Assembly (NCBI GenBank): GCA_012934845.2
Contig: WNNJ02002348.1
Location: 1 to 64,000, forward strand
Source: Pomphorhynchus laevis
Lineage: Eukaryota > Acanthocephala > Palaeacanthocephala > Echinorhynchida > Pomphorhynchidae
DNA: 64,000 nt
Reading direction: 5' to 3'
Each line of letters starts with the position of its first letter. Position 1 is the stretch's first letter. Positions 20,870-32,422 of this stretch are shown one piece after another. Below the pieces are notes generated by a model that made no database searches, was not told the DNA's origin, and was given only the letters and a program-made list of their open reading frames with translations. A program made the position numbers and the translations under genes.

Positions 20870-22578
20870 TGGGATATACTCGGAAGCCTTTTTCACTGAA
20901 TATCCTTTAGTGAATTTGGGAGGTACTTTTGCCTTTAGGATTTTATCTGGTATAAAATCTATACCAGAAATTTATCTGGTATATCCATTTTCCCCAAGAC
21001 ATTACTCTATTTATCCTAAGCATATTCACCCACACTTCACTCCGTACATAATCCTGCCTCATTCCAAGGTCTTTTAAGGTCTTTTAATCTCAAGGTCTTT
21101 TAACCATAGTTAAATGCTACTTAAGGTCATCTCACTTATTAAACTACTCGTCTCCAGATATGCCTTGTTTAGTTATAACACTTTCCAAGAACGGTAAACG
21201 CATCAGCATTGCCAATGTCTACATCCGGCCTGGAGAGATTCACAAGAACTGTGACCTTCTCTGGACCGTATTTTAGGTCGCGACTACGACATGTTACTAA
21301 GTGACTTCAACGATAGAACTTGTCGTTGAATTAATGCAGGACTCGAAGAGCCAGGAACAATTATCTTATACACAGACCACCGACCCCTACCTTTAATTTC
21401 TCTACAACAAAATCTCTCCTCGATATTTTACTGCTACATAGGACGTGGCTGTTAACGCATGTCTGCACCGAGCAGTCGCGTCAACAACTGACCACCTATC
21501 ATGACCGTATTCGCTGGCGGCTTGAGGAATATACGTTGCTTAGAAGGAGGTTTCACTTTGACCCTATTAGAGTGGCCCTCTTTCAGGCTGTCATCCAACT
21601 CTTCCTCAGGATAGAGAATGAGAGTCTGACCGAATTTAATTCCTACCTCTCTTCGCTTTGACAGGATAACAGTCATCAGCTTGCTATTGCTGTCTTTCTT
21701 GACTTTTTTGCTGCATTTGACCGCATCTCCATTCCCTTCGGTATCTCCTCTCTTTGGTCTTCGTTATCTCCTTTCTCTGGTTCCTTGGGTTGCCAGCGAG
21801 AATTATTAACAGGGTGGATATTTTGATGTACACCAAGCGGTTCTTTTGTGAAGACGACCCTGATGCACTTCAGTTCTACCCTATTACAGGTGCGCCTCAA
21901 TGTTCCCCACTTTCTCCTATCTTATATCTTGCTACCTCCATTGTTCTCTTAAAGGCATTTAAACGTTATCATCATCTTGTGGTATACGATGATGATACCA
22001 CATCCCAGTTTTCAGGACGCAGGTGCAAAGTTGTAGTCTCGGACACCAGCCGTTTCTTTTTAGATAAAAAGATCAGTTATCCACTTCTAATCTTATTTTA
22101 ACTCCGAGAAATCGCAGGTTGTCGTCTTTTATGGCGCCTTTGACACCAAAAAAACTTAAGATATTAGCACTCTCTGCACTCTCTTGTATTTTGCATCCTC
22201 AACCACTCCCCATATTAACGAGTTGAGTAAAATATCTGGGTTCACCGTTACAATGAATTGGTCGGCGAAAGCTGACCTAGACAGACTTAAACGTATTCCA
22301 AAAACAGCTAGGTGGTCTCTTAAACGGGCTCAGCATCTGTCATTGAATGGGAAAATCCAAATGCGCCTTTGGGGTACTTGAGCCATCTCGGGATTAGTCT
22401 TCTTTTCTAGAGGACGTCCCACAGAGCAAAGATCACGGTTTCTCAAACTGATCATCACAATATTATCGACCATAGTCCGTCTCGACTGGATTCTTGGGGG
22501 TGGTTGAAAGGCCCCGGATGGTTTAGTCGTAAGGCGGTGCGCTGGTGTGGCCGGGGGCTCAGATCACTCTGGATCTGA
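20870..22578 (+). pseudogene. LINE-A ORF2, copy A4
   Basis: Leader and endonuclease start near 20870 (a degenerate SLNIL region, then a duplicated AATTTATCTGGTATA-type word around 20945-20980). PALFSYNTFQERxTHQHCQC-like remnants follow at 21150-21230. The connector RFHFDPIRVALFQ is near 21555. The RT is partial: FLDFFAAFDRISIPF near 21695, GAPQCSPLSPILYLATSI near 21890 (PQGS changed to PQCS) and VYDDDTTSQFSGRRCK near 21985 (YADD changed to YDDD). FTVTMNWSAKADLDRLKR is near 22240. Numerous stops and shifts. Confidence 0.75.
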
Positions 22579-22715
22579 TGCCTTGTGTGTTGTAGAAGAT
22601 TATACAAAAGTCGTCGACACGAATATTGATATGCGTACTACTTGATCGCTGTTTTTGTATGCTGTTTGGTTGTTTTTTTCTTATCTGTTGTTTTTAATAA
22701 ACCCTTATCTTTAAT

Positions 22716-23720
22716 TAACAACAATTTTTGTAATGCAATTTTGTTCTTGATGATTTCAGCCGTTATCAAAAATTAGAATTGTAATAAAATAATATTTTTC
22801 ATTATCTCCTATTTGTAAACAATCCTAATGAGTTAATAATCAATTTATAAAAAATTTATGTCTATTCATTCTTTATTTAGTAAGTTTATTATTTTAGATA
22901 TCTCGAAAAATACTATCAATTACATAAAGGAGGTGAATTGATTACAATTATTTTTCTTATCTTTATCTTTCATTATGGATACTAGACTTGGATTGTAAGC
23001 TTATTTTAGGTTCAAAATTTAAGTATAGTATTGATAACATCCCAAAACCATCAAAACAAGATATGCCATCCAAAATTATTAGATTCCAACATTCAGAAAA
23101 CTAGCTTGATATTAAATATGCAAATAATTATATTATCCCCTTTGGTCCTCATTTTGTATTTCGCTCGGTTGCAAGTTAATTGAAACCTTGCCATTTCAAA
23201 AAAAAACAGCTAAGAGATACATATTATAACCAATATAAATCTTCTTAAACACTTTATATCGTTTTAAAATACTTTATAATTGAGCTATATAATTATATAT
23301 CAATAAATTTATGTTTTCCTGTTACTTTAAAAATGCTTGCAAAACGAAATAAAAATGCTTGTAAGTTAATAGCAAAACGTTTTGCTAATACTTGGAAGCA
23401 ATTTTTATTAAAAATATTTTTGTTTGTGTTGTGGTTATTGTATAAAAGCCGTTGAGCACTGTATCAGCGACTGGATCCCAATGTAGAAAAATCAAGTCAG
23501 AATTGTAGTTTAACTGAAATGTGGTTCAAGACATAACTCGATATATGACATATAATAACTACAATAGATATGACAGTTTAAAGTTGAAAATAGTAAGTTG
23601 ATCCTGATGGCATCTGAACTTAATTCAAAAAACATTACATACTATCTATAAATCTGTTCAAAAAATCTGAGTTATAAAGAATCAAAACATATAAATACTC
23701 GAATTACATTTTTACATTTT
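22716..23720. other. AT-rich intergenic DNA
   Basis: About 1 kb of low-complexity AT-rich sequence. No coding, RNA or repeat feature is recognised. Its last bases, ACATAGGATGAT (23721-23732), form the left target duplication of the RTE insertion. Confidence 0.5.
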
Positions 23721-23732
23721 ACATAGGATGAT

Positions 23733-25526
23733 CGTTGTGTGTTGTAGAAGATTATACAAAAGCCGTCGACACGAATATTGATATGCGTACTACTTGATCG
23801 CTGTTTTTGGAATCGAAAACAGCGTACTACTTGATCGCTGTTTTTTATAGAATCGCCCGAGCAAGATACCAAAAAACGCAGGATACTGAAAAGTTTCATG
23901 GAATAAACGATCAAAGCGGTGTTTTGCTTACTCGTAGGACGCAGGTATTAGAGCGATGGCGAACTTACTTCAAAGAGATATCCACCCAGGAATTTGAACA
24001 CCCACTATACCACAACTTCCGCCGATCGAAGGCCCAGTCTTGCCCATAACAGCTATCGAGGTTGAAATTGCACTACATAAAATAAAAAGTGCAAAAGCTA
24101 CGGGGCCTGATGATGTAGCTTCAGAATTCTGGAAATCAAGTGTACGGGATTCAACAAGGTGGTTGGTGCAGTTTTTCAATAAAATAATTCAAGAAAAGGA
24201 GTTAACTCTTGATTGGAGACGGAGCACAACCGTACCTATATGGAAACAGAAGGGAAATCCGGCCGACTGTTCAAATTACCGCCCGATTCGTCTCATTTCA
24301 CACACCCTCAAGATTTTGGAACATGTGATAAACGATAGGATAAGAAGCATAGTCAAGATATCCTAAAATCAATGTGGTTTTGTCAAGAACTGTGGCACCA
24401 TCGATGCTATCTATGCCCTTCGCCTTCTTCTTGAAAAACATCGCGAAAAACAGAAAGATATATACTGTGCGTTCCTTGATCTTGAAAAGGCGTTCGATCG
24501 GGTCCCGCATGAAGTTATTTGCTACGCTTTGAGATTCCACTTAGTCCCTGAAGAGATTGTTGAATGTGTCAAGCTAATATACAAAGGATCAACAAGTCGG
24601 GTATGTACGACCGTGGGATATACAGATGATTTTCCTATCACCGTTGGAGTTCATCAAGGGTCTGCGCTGTCCCCGTTGCTATTCATCCTCGTTATGGATA
24701 CCATACCCAACAATCTAAACATACAGTTTCCGTGGACGATTCTATATGCAGATGACGTCATGCTTGCGTCCGTAGATAAAGATGACCTCCAACAACAAAT
24801 AAACAGCTGGGGAAATCGACTCAAGCAGTTTGGTCTACGCCTGAACGCGCGTAAAACGGAATACCTGACCACAAATATGAATGATCAGCCGCTACAGTTT
24901 GGAAAACACACACTGCACCGAACAACTGCGTTTAAATACCTTGGCTCCACCATAGCGGCAGATGGTATCCTACGCGCAGAGGTCTCTTCTCGAATAAATG
25001 CAGCCTGGATGAAATGGCGGTCAGCTACAGGTATTCTCTGCGATCCAAAGATAAAAGACCGACTGAAGTCGAAAATTTACAAAACTTTAATACGACCGGT
25101 GGTCCTTTATGGCGCTGAATGCTGGGCGATATCAAAATATGAGGAACGCAAAGTTGCCGCAATGGAGACAAATATGCTCTGATGGACAGCAGGAAAAACT
25201 TTAAAAGATCATGTCCGGAACGAAGAAATCAGGGATCGTTTTGGCGTAGTGCCAATAATAGAGAAACTTCGCGAAAAACGACTACAATGGTACGGCCACG
25301 TTATCCGCGCAAGCGAACACCAACCATCAAATCTGTTCGTCGCCGTGACAGTGGATGAAAAGCGTCCGATAGGAAGGCCGAAATTGCGATGGATGGACGT
25401 CATACGTCATGATTTGATAAGTGTTGGACTAGAAACCAAAGACGCCATAAATAGAACCAAGTGGCGGCAACTTTCAAAAGCAGCGGACCCCGTACCTACA
25501 CGGGAAAGACGCTAAAGAAAAAGAAG
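23733..25526 (+). mobile_element. RTE-clade LINE (copy C1), 5'-truncated, chimeric 5' end
   Basis: Between the target duplications lie (1) about 80 bp nearly identical to 22583-22660 of the LINE-A4 3' UTR (GTCGACACGAATATTGATAT and neighbours), (2) a 25-bp echo of the end of that piece (GCGTACTACTTGATCGCTGT again at 23823), and (3) RTE coding sequence from about 23845 to the RTE 3' end. The whole block was inserted at once or built at the insertion site. Confidence 0.88.
23845..25515 (+). pseudogene. RTE reverse transcriptase, nearly intact
   Basis: It begins in the RTE connector (YRIARARYQKTQDTEKFHGI). After a shift near 24015 a single frame runs to 25515 with only two stops (TAA at 24364 and TGA near 25180). 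RT blocks: AKATGPDDVASEFWKSS, NPADCSNYRPIRLISHTLKI, NQCGFVKNCGTIDAI, FLDLEKAFDRVPHEVICYAL, GVHQGSALSPLLFILVMDTI, ILYADDVMLASVDKDDL (catalytic YADD) and TTAFKYLGSTIAADG. The C-terminal part, GAECWAISKYEERKVAAMET, then RLQWYGHVIRASE and GRPKLRWMDVIRHDL, is diagnostic of RTE/BovB-type elements. The endonuclease half is absent by truncation. It is younger than most LINEs here. Confidence 0.92.
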
Positions 25527-25538
25527 ACATAGGATGAT

Positions 25539-25921
25539 TGTTACATGATCTGATTGATAATGTCGATACCGTGTTCAACAATATCTAAGTCATAATCGAT
25601 GCTCAGCTAGCTAATCAGAATTACCGAGATAAATTTGTAAGGTGTAACTATGATGAAAAATGTATGCACATCAACATTAAGATCAACTTTTATCAAAATT
25701 CCACACAATTGTAATACCAAATATCAGCATCTTATGATCAAGTGACAGGTGATCAACTATGAGAGCTAGCGGAATAGAAAATTGCTGCTCAAAAAACAAA
25801 ATTCTGGTGCAGATTAGGATGTGGTACAGAAAATGAGCAGGTTACATAAGATCCGAGGACGAAAAGATAACGTAATCTAAAGACACAGCCTTTAAAGATT
25901 CCAAAGTCTCCTAACATGTCA
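25539..25921. other. Spacer
   Basis: AT-rich DNA; nothing recognised. Confidence 0.4.
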
Positions 25922-25985
25922 CCTCCCTTTCTTAGACGGCACTCGCCCCACCTCTCTATCGCTGAGTTCCCGTCATTCGTCTTAT
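25922..25985 (+). mobile_element. LINE-B fragment (copy B5), 64 bp
   Basis: Matches 8138-8195 of copy B2 near the end of ORF2 (shared CTTTCTTAGACG and CACTCGCCCCACCTC). It is an isolated scrap. Confidence 0.75.
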
Positions 25986-26001
25986 TTATCGCTAACAATT
26001 A

Positions 26002-26171
26002 TAAAGATTAGATCGAAATCAACGTTGATTAAAGATAGAAAAACGTTGTATTTTCCAACTTTATTTTTCAACGTTGATAAAAATTAAAGTTCACTGTCGA
26101 TAATAAAAAGTTTAAAGTTTCCAATAATAAATATTTAATTATTTTCAGTACTGTATATAATAAAGATTAGA
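26002..26171. repeat. 11-bp direct repeats around 148 bp of AT-rich DNA
   Basis: TAAAGATTAGA occurs at 26002-26012 and 26161-26171. The enclosed DNA repeats the word CAACGTTG in both orientations (self-complementary). It could be a small non-autonomous insertion with a target duplication; the AT-rich composition makes this uncertain. Confidence 0.4.
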
Positions 26172-26206
26172 ACATGTTCAACGAATATAGTCGACAAAAG
26201 ATATTA

Positions 26207-27205
26207 ATGCTAGGTCCCCTGATTTTATCTCTTCTACTTGGCGATCTCACTCCGTTCATCAAACCTTACTCTTTTAACGTCATGCAATACGCTGATGACA
26301 TCCTCATCTATGCTCATGCACCCGCCTATCGCATACACGATATTGCAATTTCTGCCTCCAACTGTCTTTCTTCTATCTACAAACGTCTCTCCTATCATCG
26401 TATCATTCTAAACCCAGACAGGTCCAAAATAATGTGGATCCTCCCCCGTCAACCTAACATATCTCCTCCCCCTGCATCATTTGCCTCATCAGTCATCCCC
26501 ATAGTTCACAATCTCACCTTCTTAGGATTCAATTTCGATGATCACCTTTCCCTTAAACGCTTCGTCCGCAACAAGGTCCGCTCGTCTAACTTAATTCTCC
26601 GTGATATCCGCCGTATCCGCCCTCTTATCGACTTCCGTTCCTGTATGTCTCTTCTTTCATCGTTTCTTTTCCCTAAAATCGATTACTGCCTCAGCATTTT
26701 CACCAATTATTCAAAAATCCATCATCCTACCCCTACAACGCATCATCAACTCTGCTGTTCGAGTGCTACTACGTCTCCGTCGCTTCGATCACACACCCAC
26801 ACATCTTGTCCAACTCTCCTGGCTCACCATCCACATCCGCATACAACTCCGCCTTCTTGCAACTTTTCGTTTCATCGCTGTCGGTTCCCCATCGTTCATC
26901 AACCTTCCTTTCTTTACGACACTCGCCTCACCTCTCTCTATCGCTGCGTTCTCTTCATTCCCTCTTACTCTACGTTCATAATTACACCAACAACTACGGT
27001 CTCCGATCCTTCCTCGTCGCCGCTCCCTAGCCTGGAATCAGCTCCATCTCGACGTCCGGCGCACTCCCTTCTTTATCTCATACAAATACCTCCTCCGTAC
27101 CCACCTTCTCGACACATGATTTAGATTTTTGTTTTTTTTTTCTTCGTGGTCATGTATGCGTGCGGCAGCAAGCATTTGTCATGTAAAAATAAATCTAATT
27201 TTTTA
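26207..27205 (+). mobile_element. LINE-B fragment (copy B4), 3' third
   Basis: Starts in the RT block upstream of YADD (LGPLILSLLLGDLTPFIKPY), then NVMQYADDILIYAHAPAYRI, NPDRSKIMWILPRQPN and FLGFNFDDHLSLKRFVRNKV. A shift near 26710 precedes the end of the protein. The family 3' UTR follows (GCGTGCGGCAGCAAGC, a mutated stem-loop near 27160) and an AAAATAAATC end near 27195. Closely related to B3, with which it shares most of its residues. Confidence 0.88.
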
Positions 27206-27752
27206 AATAGATACGACCAAAATTTGCAAAACGCTTGTTAACACGATACCTCATATTGTTAGGTGTCATCCATAAAATAATAAAATTTGGGCCTGGTAAT
27301 AGTGTGAATTTGATATAAGTAATGAATGTTTGTACATCCGATCCGTATGTATCGATCATTTTGCAAAATGTCGTATGAGACCATTAGACACAGCTAGAGT
27401 TCATGTCATTTTGAAATTTTTGAAATCGGTAATGAAAAAGGACAAATCTAAGGGACATGCATCACTATTGTGAAGTGAATAATGCCATTTTTATTTCATT
27501 AAGATTAATACTAAATGCCGTCGCGAAAACAAAAATGATTACGTATCAGTAAGCTGGAAAAGTATCCGCATGATTATAAACTGTATCCTTATCAATATCT
27601 CTAATGTAGCAAATAAATAAAATTAGACTATTTCTTCCAATGTTTCAGCGACACATAGGCTCGCCAATATCGAGGATTGTATTTAGGAATACAAAATTGT
27701 AGTTATATCAGTAGTTTTTAATTATAAAGTTTCAATTAAGTTTTTCATCAAA
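27206..27752. other. AT-rich intergenic DNA
   Basis: No recognisable feature. Confidence 0.4.
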
Positions 27753-28016
27753 TCTTTATCGTGCTTTAAGGACTTTTACATAGTGCATATGCTTTTCTCT
27801 GTCATTTATCTTTTTGCAATTCTCTAGACTTACTAAACAAGTCAATTAAGCTAGTCCAAAATAACCATTAAATTAATTATCATTAAAATTCATCAAAATT
27901 TGAAGTAAATGTTATGGTTATGTGGATTTCAATATTAATCTTACTAAATCTATCGTGCTTTGATGACTTTTACAGAGTACATATGCTTTTCTCTATCGTT
28001 TATCTTTTTGCACTCA
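27753..28016 (+). repeat. Two 70-bp direct repeats, one touching a 97-bp repeat
   Basis: 27753-27822 and 27949-28016 share TATCGTGCTTT, GACTTTTACA, CATATGCTTTTCTCT and TTTATCTTTTTGCA with about 10 differences. Between them lies 27853-27949, whose near-identical sister is at 32326-32422. Confidence 0.8.
27853..27949 (+). repeat. 97-bp dispersed direct repeat, left copy
   Basis: Same length and all but a few bases the same as 32326-32422 (only two differences noticed, in the TTAATTATCATTA region). The pair brackets the RTE copy C2. Confidence 0.9.
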
Positions 28017-28336
28017 AGACAAAATGAACATTACCTATATTGGATAGATACGTAGCAGTAAGATTGTTGTGAAATAAAAAGTGCTTAGACTGACAATATT
28101 TGACATGAACATTGAGCGCATCCAAATTCAAACATTTATAATATTTAAATATGTTATAGTATTCAATCTTTTAGCAAGCGTCTGAATTACACCTGTAGAC
28201 CAAGATGAAACTCGAGCTAGGTATAATTTATCATCAGCTAGCATTTTGTGATTAATAGCATTATTATTGACAAGAATCTAAATACTTGAGGTAACTCTAA
28301 GCATGATTTCTGATGCATAGGCATGTTTGTACATTT

Positions 28337-28488
28337 GCAAATGCACAAACCGTTATCTAAATATAACGATTTTGCTAATTGTCACATATTTGCTATTCCA
28401 ACATTTACATTAGCAAATGCACAAACCGTTATCTAAATATAACGATTTTGCTAATTGTCACATATTTGCTATTCCAACATTTACATTA
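28337..28488 (+). repeat. Exact 76-bp tandem duplication
   Basis: 28337-28412 is repeated without a visible change at 28413-28488 (starts GCAAATGCACAAACCG), followed by the first bases of a third unit. Identity implies a recent duplication or a local sequence-assembly effect. Each unit contains GTTATCTAAATATAACG, an imperfect dyad. Confidence 0.9.
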
Positions 28489-28627
28489 GCAAATATGGCG
28501 ATCATTAATTGTAAACGGCTCACTCAATAATTTATGACACGGATATTGTAAATAATTTTTACAATATTAAATTTTTATTGTCGTTAAGAGTAACGTATAT
28601 AATATACTAAGATAAATTCAAGTTTCT

Positions 28628-31600
28628 CTGTTCCTCCACACAATTCTTCTTTTTCTTTAGCGTTTGTTCCGCTTCGTTACGGAGTCCGCCTTTTTGACCA
28701 AATGCTTCCATTTTATCTGTCTTTCGCGCATTCTTCCGTTACCCCAGCTACTATCATATCCCTTCTTATTGTGTCCAGCCATCTTTGCTTAGGACGCCCA
28801 AGGGGTCGTTTTCCTGATACAACCAGGTCAATCCCACTCTTTATGACGGTGGTTATGTCTGCCCGGATTACATACCAAACCTTTGTAATCGGGATTCCCG
28901 CAATTTTTCCTCAATCGGCTGAACTCCATACCATTTTCGGATAATTTCGTTTCTTACATTATCGAGCTGTGCGATGCCGCCCATCCCCCCTCAGCATTCG
29001 CATTTTCATCTGTGCTCAGTTGTGTGCGGTTTCGTTTGTACCAGGAAAGCACTCTGCTCCATACAGTGCGACTGGGCGAATGACGGTGCCGTATGTCTTT
29101 GATTTAAGATTATCTGCCATTTTCTTATCGCATATTACACCAGTCATCGCACGCAATTTTGCCCACGCACAGTTGATCATCCTAGTGATCTCAACTGCAA
29201 TAGATACGTTTGATGCTACGGTGCTGCCCAGATATGGAAAGTCCTCTTTCGTTTTAATGCTAATACCATCTATCTAGAAGTTATCTGCTGCGGAATCTCC
29301 TGCGCTCAGCATAACTGTCTGCTTAAGAATTAGGTGTATGACGTATTTTTCCAGCTGATCTTACCACGCACGGACATGTAGCTCCAATTTCTTTTTATTC
29401 TCGCATGCAACCATGACATCATCATACTGGATAGTCCACGAAACAGGCCACTGTAGGTCGCTAGTGATTGCATTCATGACTAGGATGAACAAGAGGGATG
29501 ATAAAACGGATCATTGGTGTACTCCTACGCTTATTTGGAATGACTGTGACAATCCAGCAGCAGATTTCACTTTACTCACCGAGCGCAGGTATATGATCTT
29601 TACCCACTCAATCATATTCTCTGGCACATTATATCGTCTTAGTGCGAACCAGATAACGTTCCTGGGCACTCTATCGAACGAATTTTCGAGGTTAAGAAAG
29701 GCAATATTCAGTGGCTTGAATTTTTCGCGGTGTTTTTCCATCAACTGCCTCAAAGTGTTAATGACGTCTATCGTTCCACATCCCTTCACAAATCCAGTTC
29801 GGTTCACACTAATCTCCGCAATAAGCCGAAGTCTTCGCTCGATTACGCTTTCCAGAATTTTCATCGTGTGCGATAATAGCCTAATCGGGCGGTAGTTTGA
29901 GCAATCTGCTGGACTCCCCTTATATTTCCAAATCGGCACAGTCACACACTCAGTCCAGTCTCGAGGTATTTGTCTTTTCCACAATACCCTGTTTAAGAAC
30001 GCTGTGAGCCATAATACCGGTTGCCAGAATGAGGACTTCCACAATTCAGATGGTATATCGTCTGTGCCTGTAGCCTTTCCCGGTCGTGAATTATTTAGGG
30101 CTGCTGCAACTTCTTCCTTATTAATTTCTTCCATAGGACTGAGAACAGGATTGATATAGGGAATCAGTGGAGGAGGAAATTCAGTTGTGCTGATCATCTC
30201 ATAGTGTTTCTTCCATATTTCACACACCTGTTCCGTATCATTTGTGAGTTTTCCAGTGCCGTTTTGATACCATGAAAACGCCCAATGTCCTCGCTCTGTT
30301 TTTGTCGATTTTTAGCCAGGCGGTATAATGTATTTTGCCCTTGCCTACTGTTCAATTCATCATACAGGGCCTTCTGCTTTCTGCTGTTAGTAGCAGCAAC
30401 TACACACTTGGCGCGTTTTCAGGTATCCTTATATAGATTCCAATTTTCCAAGGTTTTCACCTGTAGAAAATCATGATATTTCTTCTTCTTTTCTCTCACT
30501 GCCTCCCACACTTCCTCGGTACACAGCCAGGCACATTTTTCTATTTTACGCCTTCCAGCCTTTACCACTCCGCGATATTTCTTCGTAGACCTATGTATTT
30601 GCTCTTTCACATGTGTCCACGTCTCTTCTATCGTTGTAGTGGGAGGCAAAACAATGTCCTCGACAAGATCTATCGATTTCTTTCATCTTCCACCACTTTA
30701 TCCGTACTGGTTTATTGCGTGATAGCGTCGTCGACTTCTTATTCATAAACCGTATCTTGCAGATAACTGGTTTGTGTTGAGTCGCAACAGTTTTCGTATG
30801 AAATTACCTTGCAATCCAGGACAGTTTTTAAGTCTCTTCTCTTTATGATACAGTAAATGATTTGAGATATCGCGCTTCCGCTATTGAACGCTGCTAGATG
30901 TGATACTTTTTTGAACCAAGTGTTGATCACCACTAGTTTATCGGCGTCTGCAAACTCGAGGATTTGCATTCCTTCATTGTTTTTGTCGCCATATCCATTT
31001 CCAACTTGATATACGTGACTACCACTTGATGACCCAACTTGTCCGTTTAAATCATCCGCAATCATCAGATAATCTTCTTCTGGTATCTCACTCGTTACTT
31101 GCTTCAACATGTTCCAAAAATCGTCCTTTATATTCAAAGGTGACCTAATTTGTGAAGCGTATGCGCTGACGAAGTGAAGGTTCACCTTATCACCCATTAT
31201 AGATATTTTCATCAATCTATCATAGTATCGTCGCACTTCATGCACAGAAGAGACAAGTCTCTCGGAGATAACAACTCCCACCCCGTACTTTCGATCATGG
31301 CCTCAACTATAGATTAGTTTGTATCCACCGCCAAGTTCTCTTGACTTAGCTCCAGAGCAACGAGTTTCCTGGACAGCAAATATCTTAATTTTCCTACGTT
31401 TAAGAGCGTCTACCAACTCAACCGATCTCCCTGTCATTGATCTGACGTTCAACGTTGCAACCTTGATCACCTCCGCACTACTCATTTTCGATTCCTCTTT
31501 TATCTTTGGCTTGGATGATTGCTTCCCGAAACCGCCTTTGAATCGGGAACCCTTTTTAACTTTCCACCTGGATCGGGCCTCTTCCACGCGCGTCATATAT

Positions 31601-31935
31601 GAAGTACGCTCTAGCTCCGATTTGGGCACATTTGGAATCATTTGGTCATTGTTGTTGCAACAATATGGTTAACGAACAGCCGGCCTGTTGCGAAGGTCTG
31701 TCACTGACCGTCACAGTTATCAGCGGTGGGTAGGGAAAGTTTAACCTGCCTGGCTGCAGGTAGCAGATCCATTTAAGGCGGGATCGACTCGCCTTGATTG
31801 TCCACGGCTGCTTATTAGACTATAATCGTATTCGCAGCTAACCTCTATATCCGAAAGTCATACCCCAATTCGCAACCTGGGAACGCGCCCGGTATCACCA
31901 GCTATGCCTCGGGATGGTATTCACACAGTATAAAA
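28628..31935 (-). mobile_element. RTE-clade LINE (copy C2), near full length
   Basis: Minus strand: a GC-richer 5' UTR (31935-31642), ORF with APE endonuclease and RT, and the RTE 3' terminus (CGCTAAAGAAAAAGAAG just below 28660) identical to that of copy C1. At about 3.3 kb it has the usual RTE length. Its protein differs at many positions from C1, so the two are different subfamilies or ages. The ends show no convincing long target duplication. Confidence 0.9.
28650..31641 (-). pseudogene. RTE ORF: APE endonuclease plus RT, several stops
   Basis: The first frame (31641-31303) starts MIPNVPKSELERTSY and reaches the APE start IKVATLNVRSMTGRSVELVD and FAVQETRCSGAKSRELGGG. After a stop, GVGVVISERLV continues with VSAYASQIRSPLNIKDDFW, YLMIADDLNGQVGS (GDFN-like; relatives read GDLNGHVG) and ADKLVVINTWFKKV. 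The connector includes KYRGVVKAGRRKIEKCAWLC and EKKKKYHDFLQ. The RT is in 30227-29511: GTDDIPSELWKSSFW, NYRPIRLLSHTMKILE, FVKGCGTIDVINTLRQL, LNLENSFDRVPRNVIW (LDLEKAFDRVP in C1) and ISVGVHQ. The YADD and C-terminal RLRWYGHV-type parts continue to 28660 in other frames. It is dead: several in-frame stops and changed key residues. Confidence 0.88.
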
Positions 31936-31994
31936 GTTACAAATGCTTACTAATTTAGGTAATAATAATTTGTGGTAAGCATTTGTGACTTTTA
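31931..31994. repeat. Hairpin at the RTE 5' border
   Basis: TAAAAGTTACAAATGCTTAC (31931-31950) pairs with 31975-31994 with one mismatch across a 24-bp loop. It lies exactly at the outer edge of the RTE 5' UTR. Confidence 0.8.
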
Positions 31995-32072
31995 TTTGTG
32001 TCACTAATTACATTGCCAAGTTATAATTTTTATCATTTGCTTATTGATTTAAGGGTTTCTTGATTTTGCATG

Positions 32073-32129
<57 letters not shown>

Positions 32130-32325
32130 AGACTAATTTTACTTGTTCTCTAAAAATAACTGATTACATTGGTAATATCGAATCCATTAATTGATTCAAA
32201 ATCGATAATGAAATATTGATTTTTTATTACAATTTCATCTATTGAAATTGTGATAAATTAATTTATTAATTTAAAATAAAAAGCTGTTGTTTTTTACATA
32301 TATTATCCCCTTGACCAAATAAACA
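31995..32325. repeat. AT-rich DNA with a (TA)n microsatellite
   Basis: The microsatellite occupies 32074-32127 (about 26 TA units). The remainder is low-complexity AT-rich sequence. Confidence 0.9.
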
Positions 32326-32422
32326 AGTCCAAAATAACCATTAAATTGATGATCATTAAAATTCATCAAAATTTGAAGTAAATGTTATGGTTATGTGGAT
32401 TTCAATATTAATCTTACTAAAT
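32326..32422 (+). repeat. 97-bp dispersed direct repeat, right copy
   Basis: Sister of 27853-27949, same orientation, offset 4473 bp. The flanks resemble each other only briefly (ACAAGTC upstream of both). Confidence 0.9.

Larger units (their letters stand above)
18560..22715 (+). mobile_element. LINE-A copy A4, near full length, split by a LINE-B insertion
   Basis: ORF1 (18583-19700) is followed by a minus-strand LINE-B piece (19703-20700). ORF2's leader and endonuclease then resume at about 20705 and run through RT to 22578, with a 3' UTR and AATAAA-bearing end near 22700. The two halves continue each other: the left half ends at the ORF1 stop (SNKRAGSTRSLAAI) and the right half starts with the ORF1-ORF2 spacer, so this is one element of about 3.2 kb split by another. 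Confidence 0.8.
23721..25538 (+). repeat. Target-site duplication around RTE copy C1
   Basis: ACATAGGATGAT at 23721-23732 recurs at 25527-25538, just after the RTE 3' terminus (CGCTAAAGAAAAAGAAG). With one mismatch the match extends to 16 bp. This fixes the limits of the inserted DNA. Confidence 0.85.

Noticed and set aside
26002-26171. TAAAGATTAGA pair as the target duplication of LINE-B4
   Set aside because: Both copies lie upstream of the element start and none follows its 3' end.
28600-31960. CACACA-type words on both sides of RTE C2 as target duplication
   Set aside because: Only six bases and not flush with both ends.
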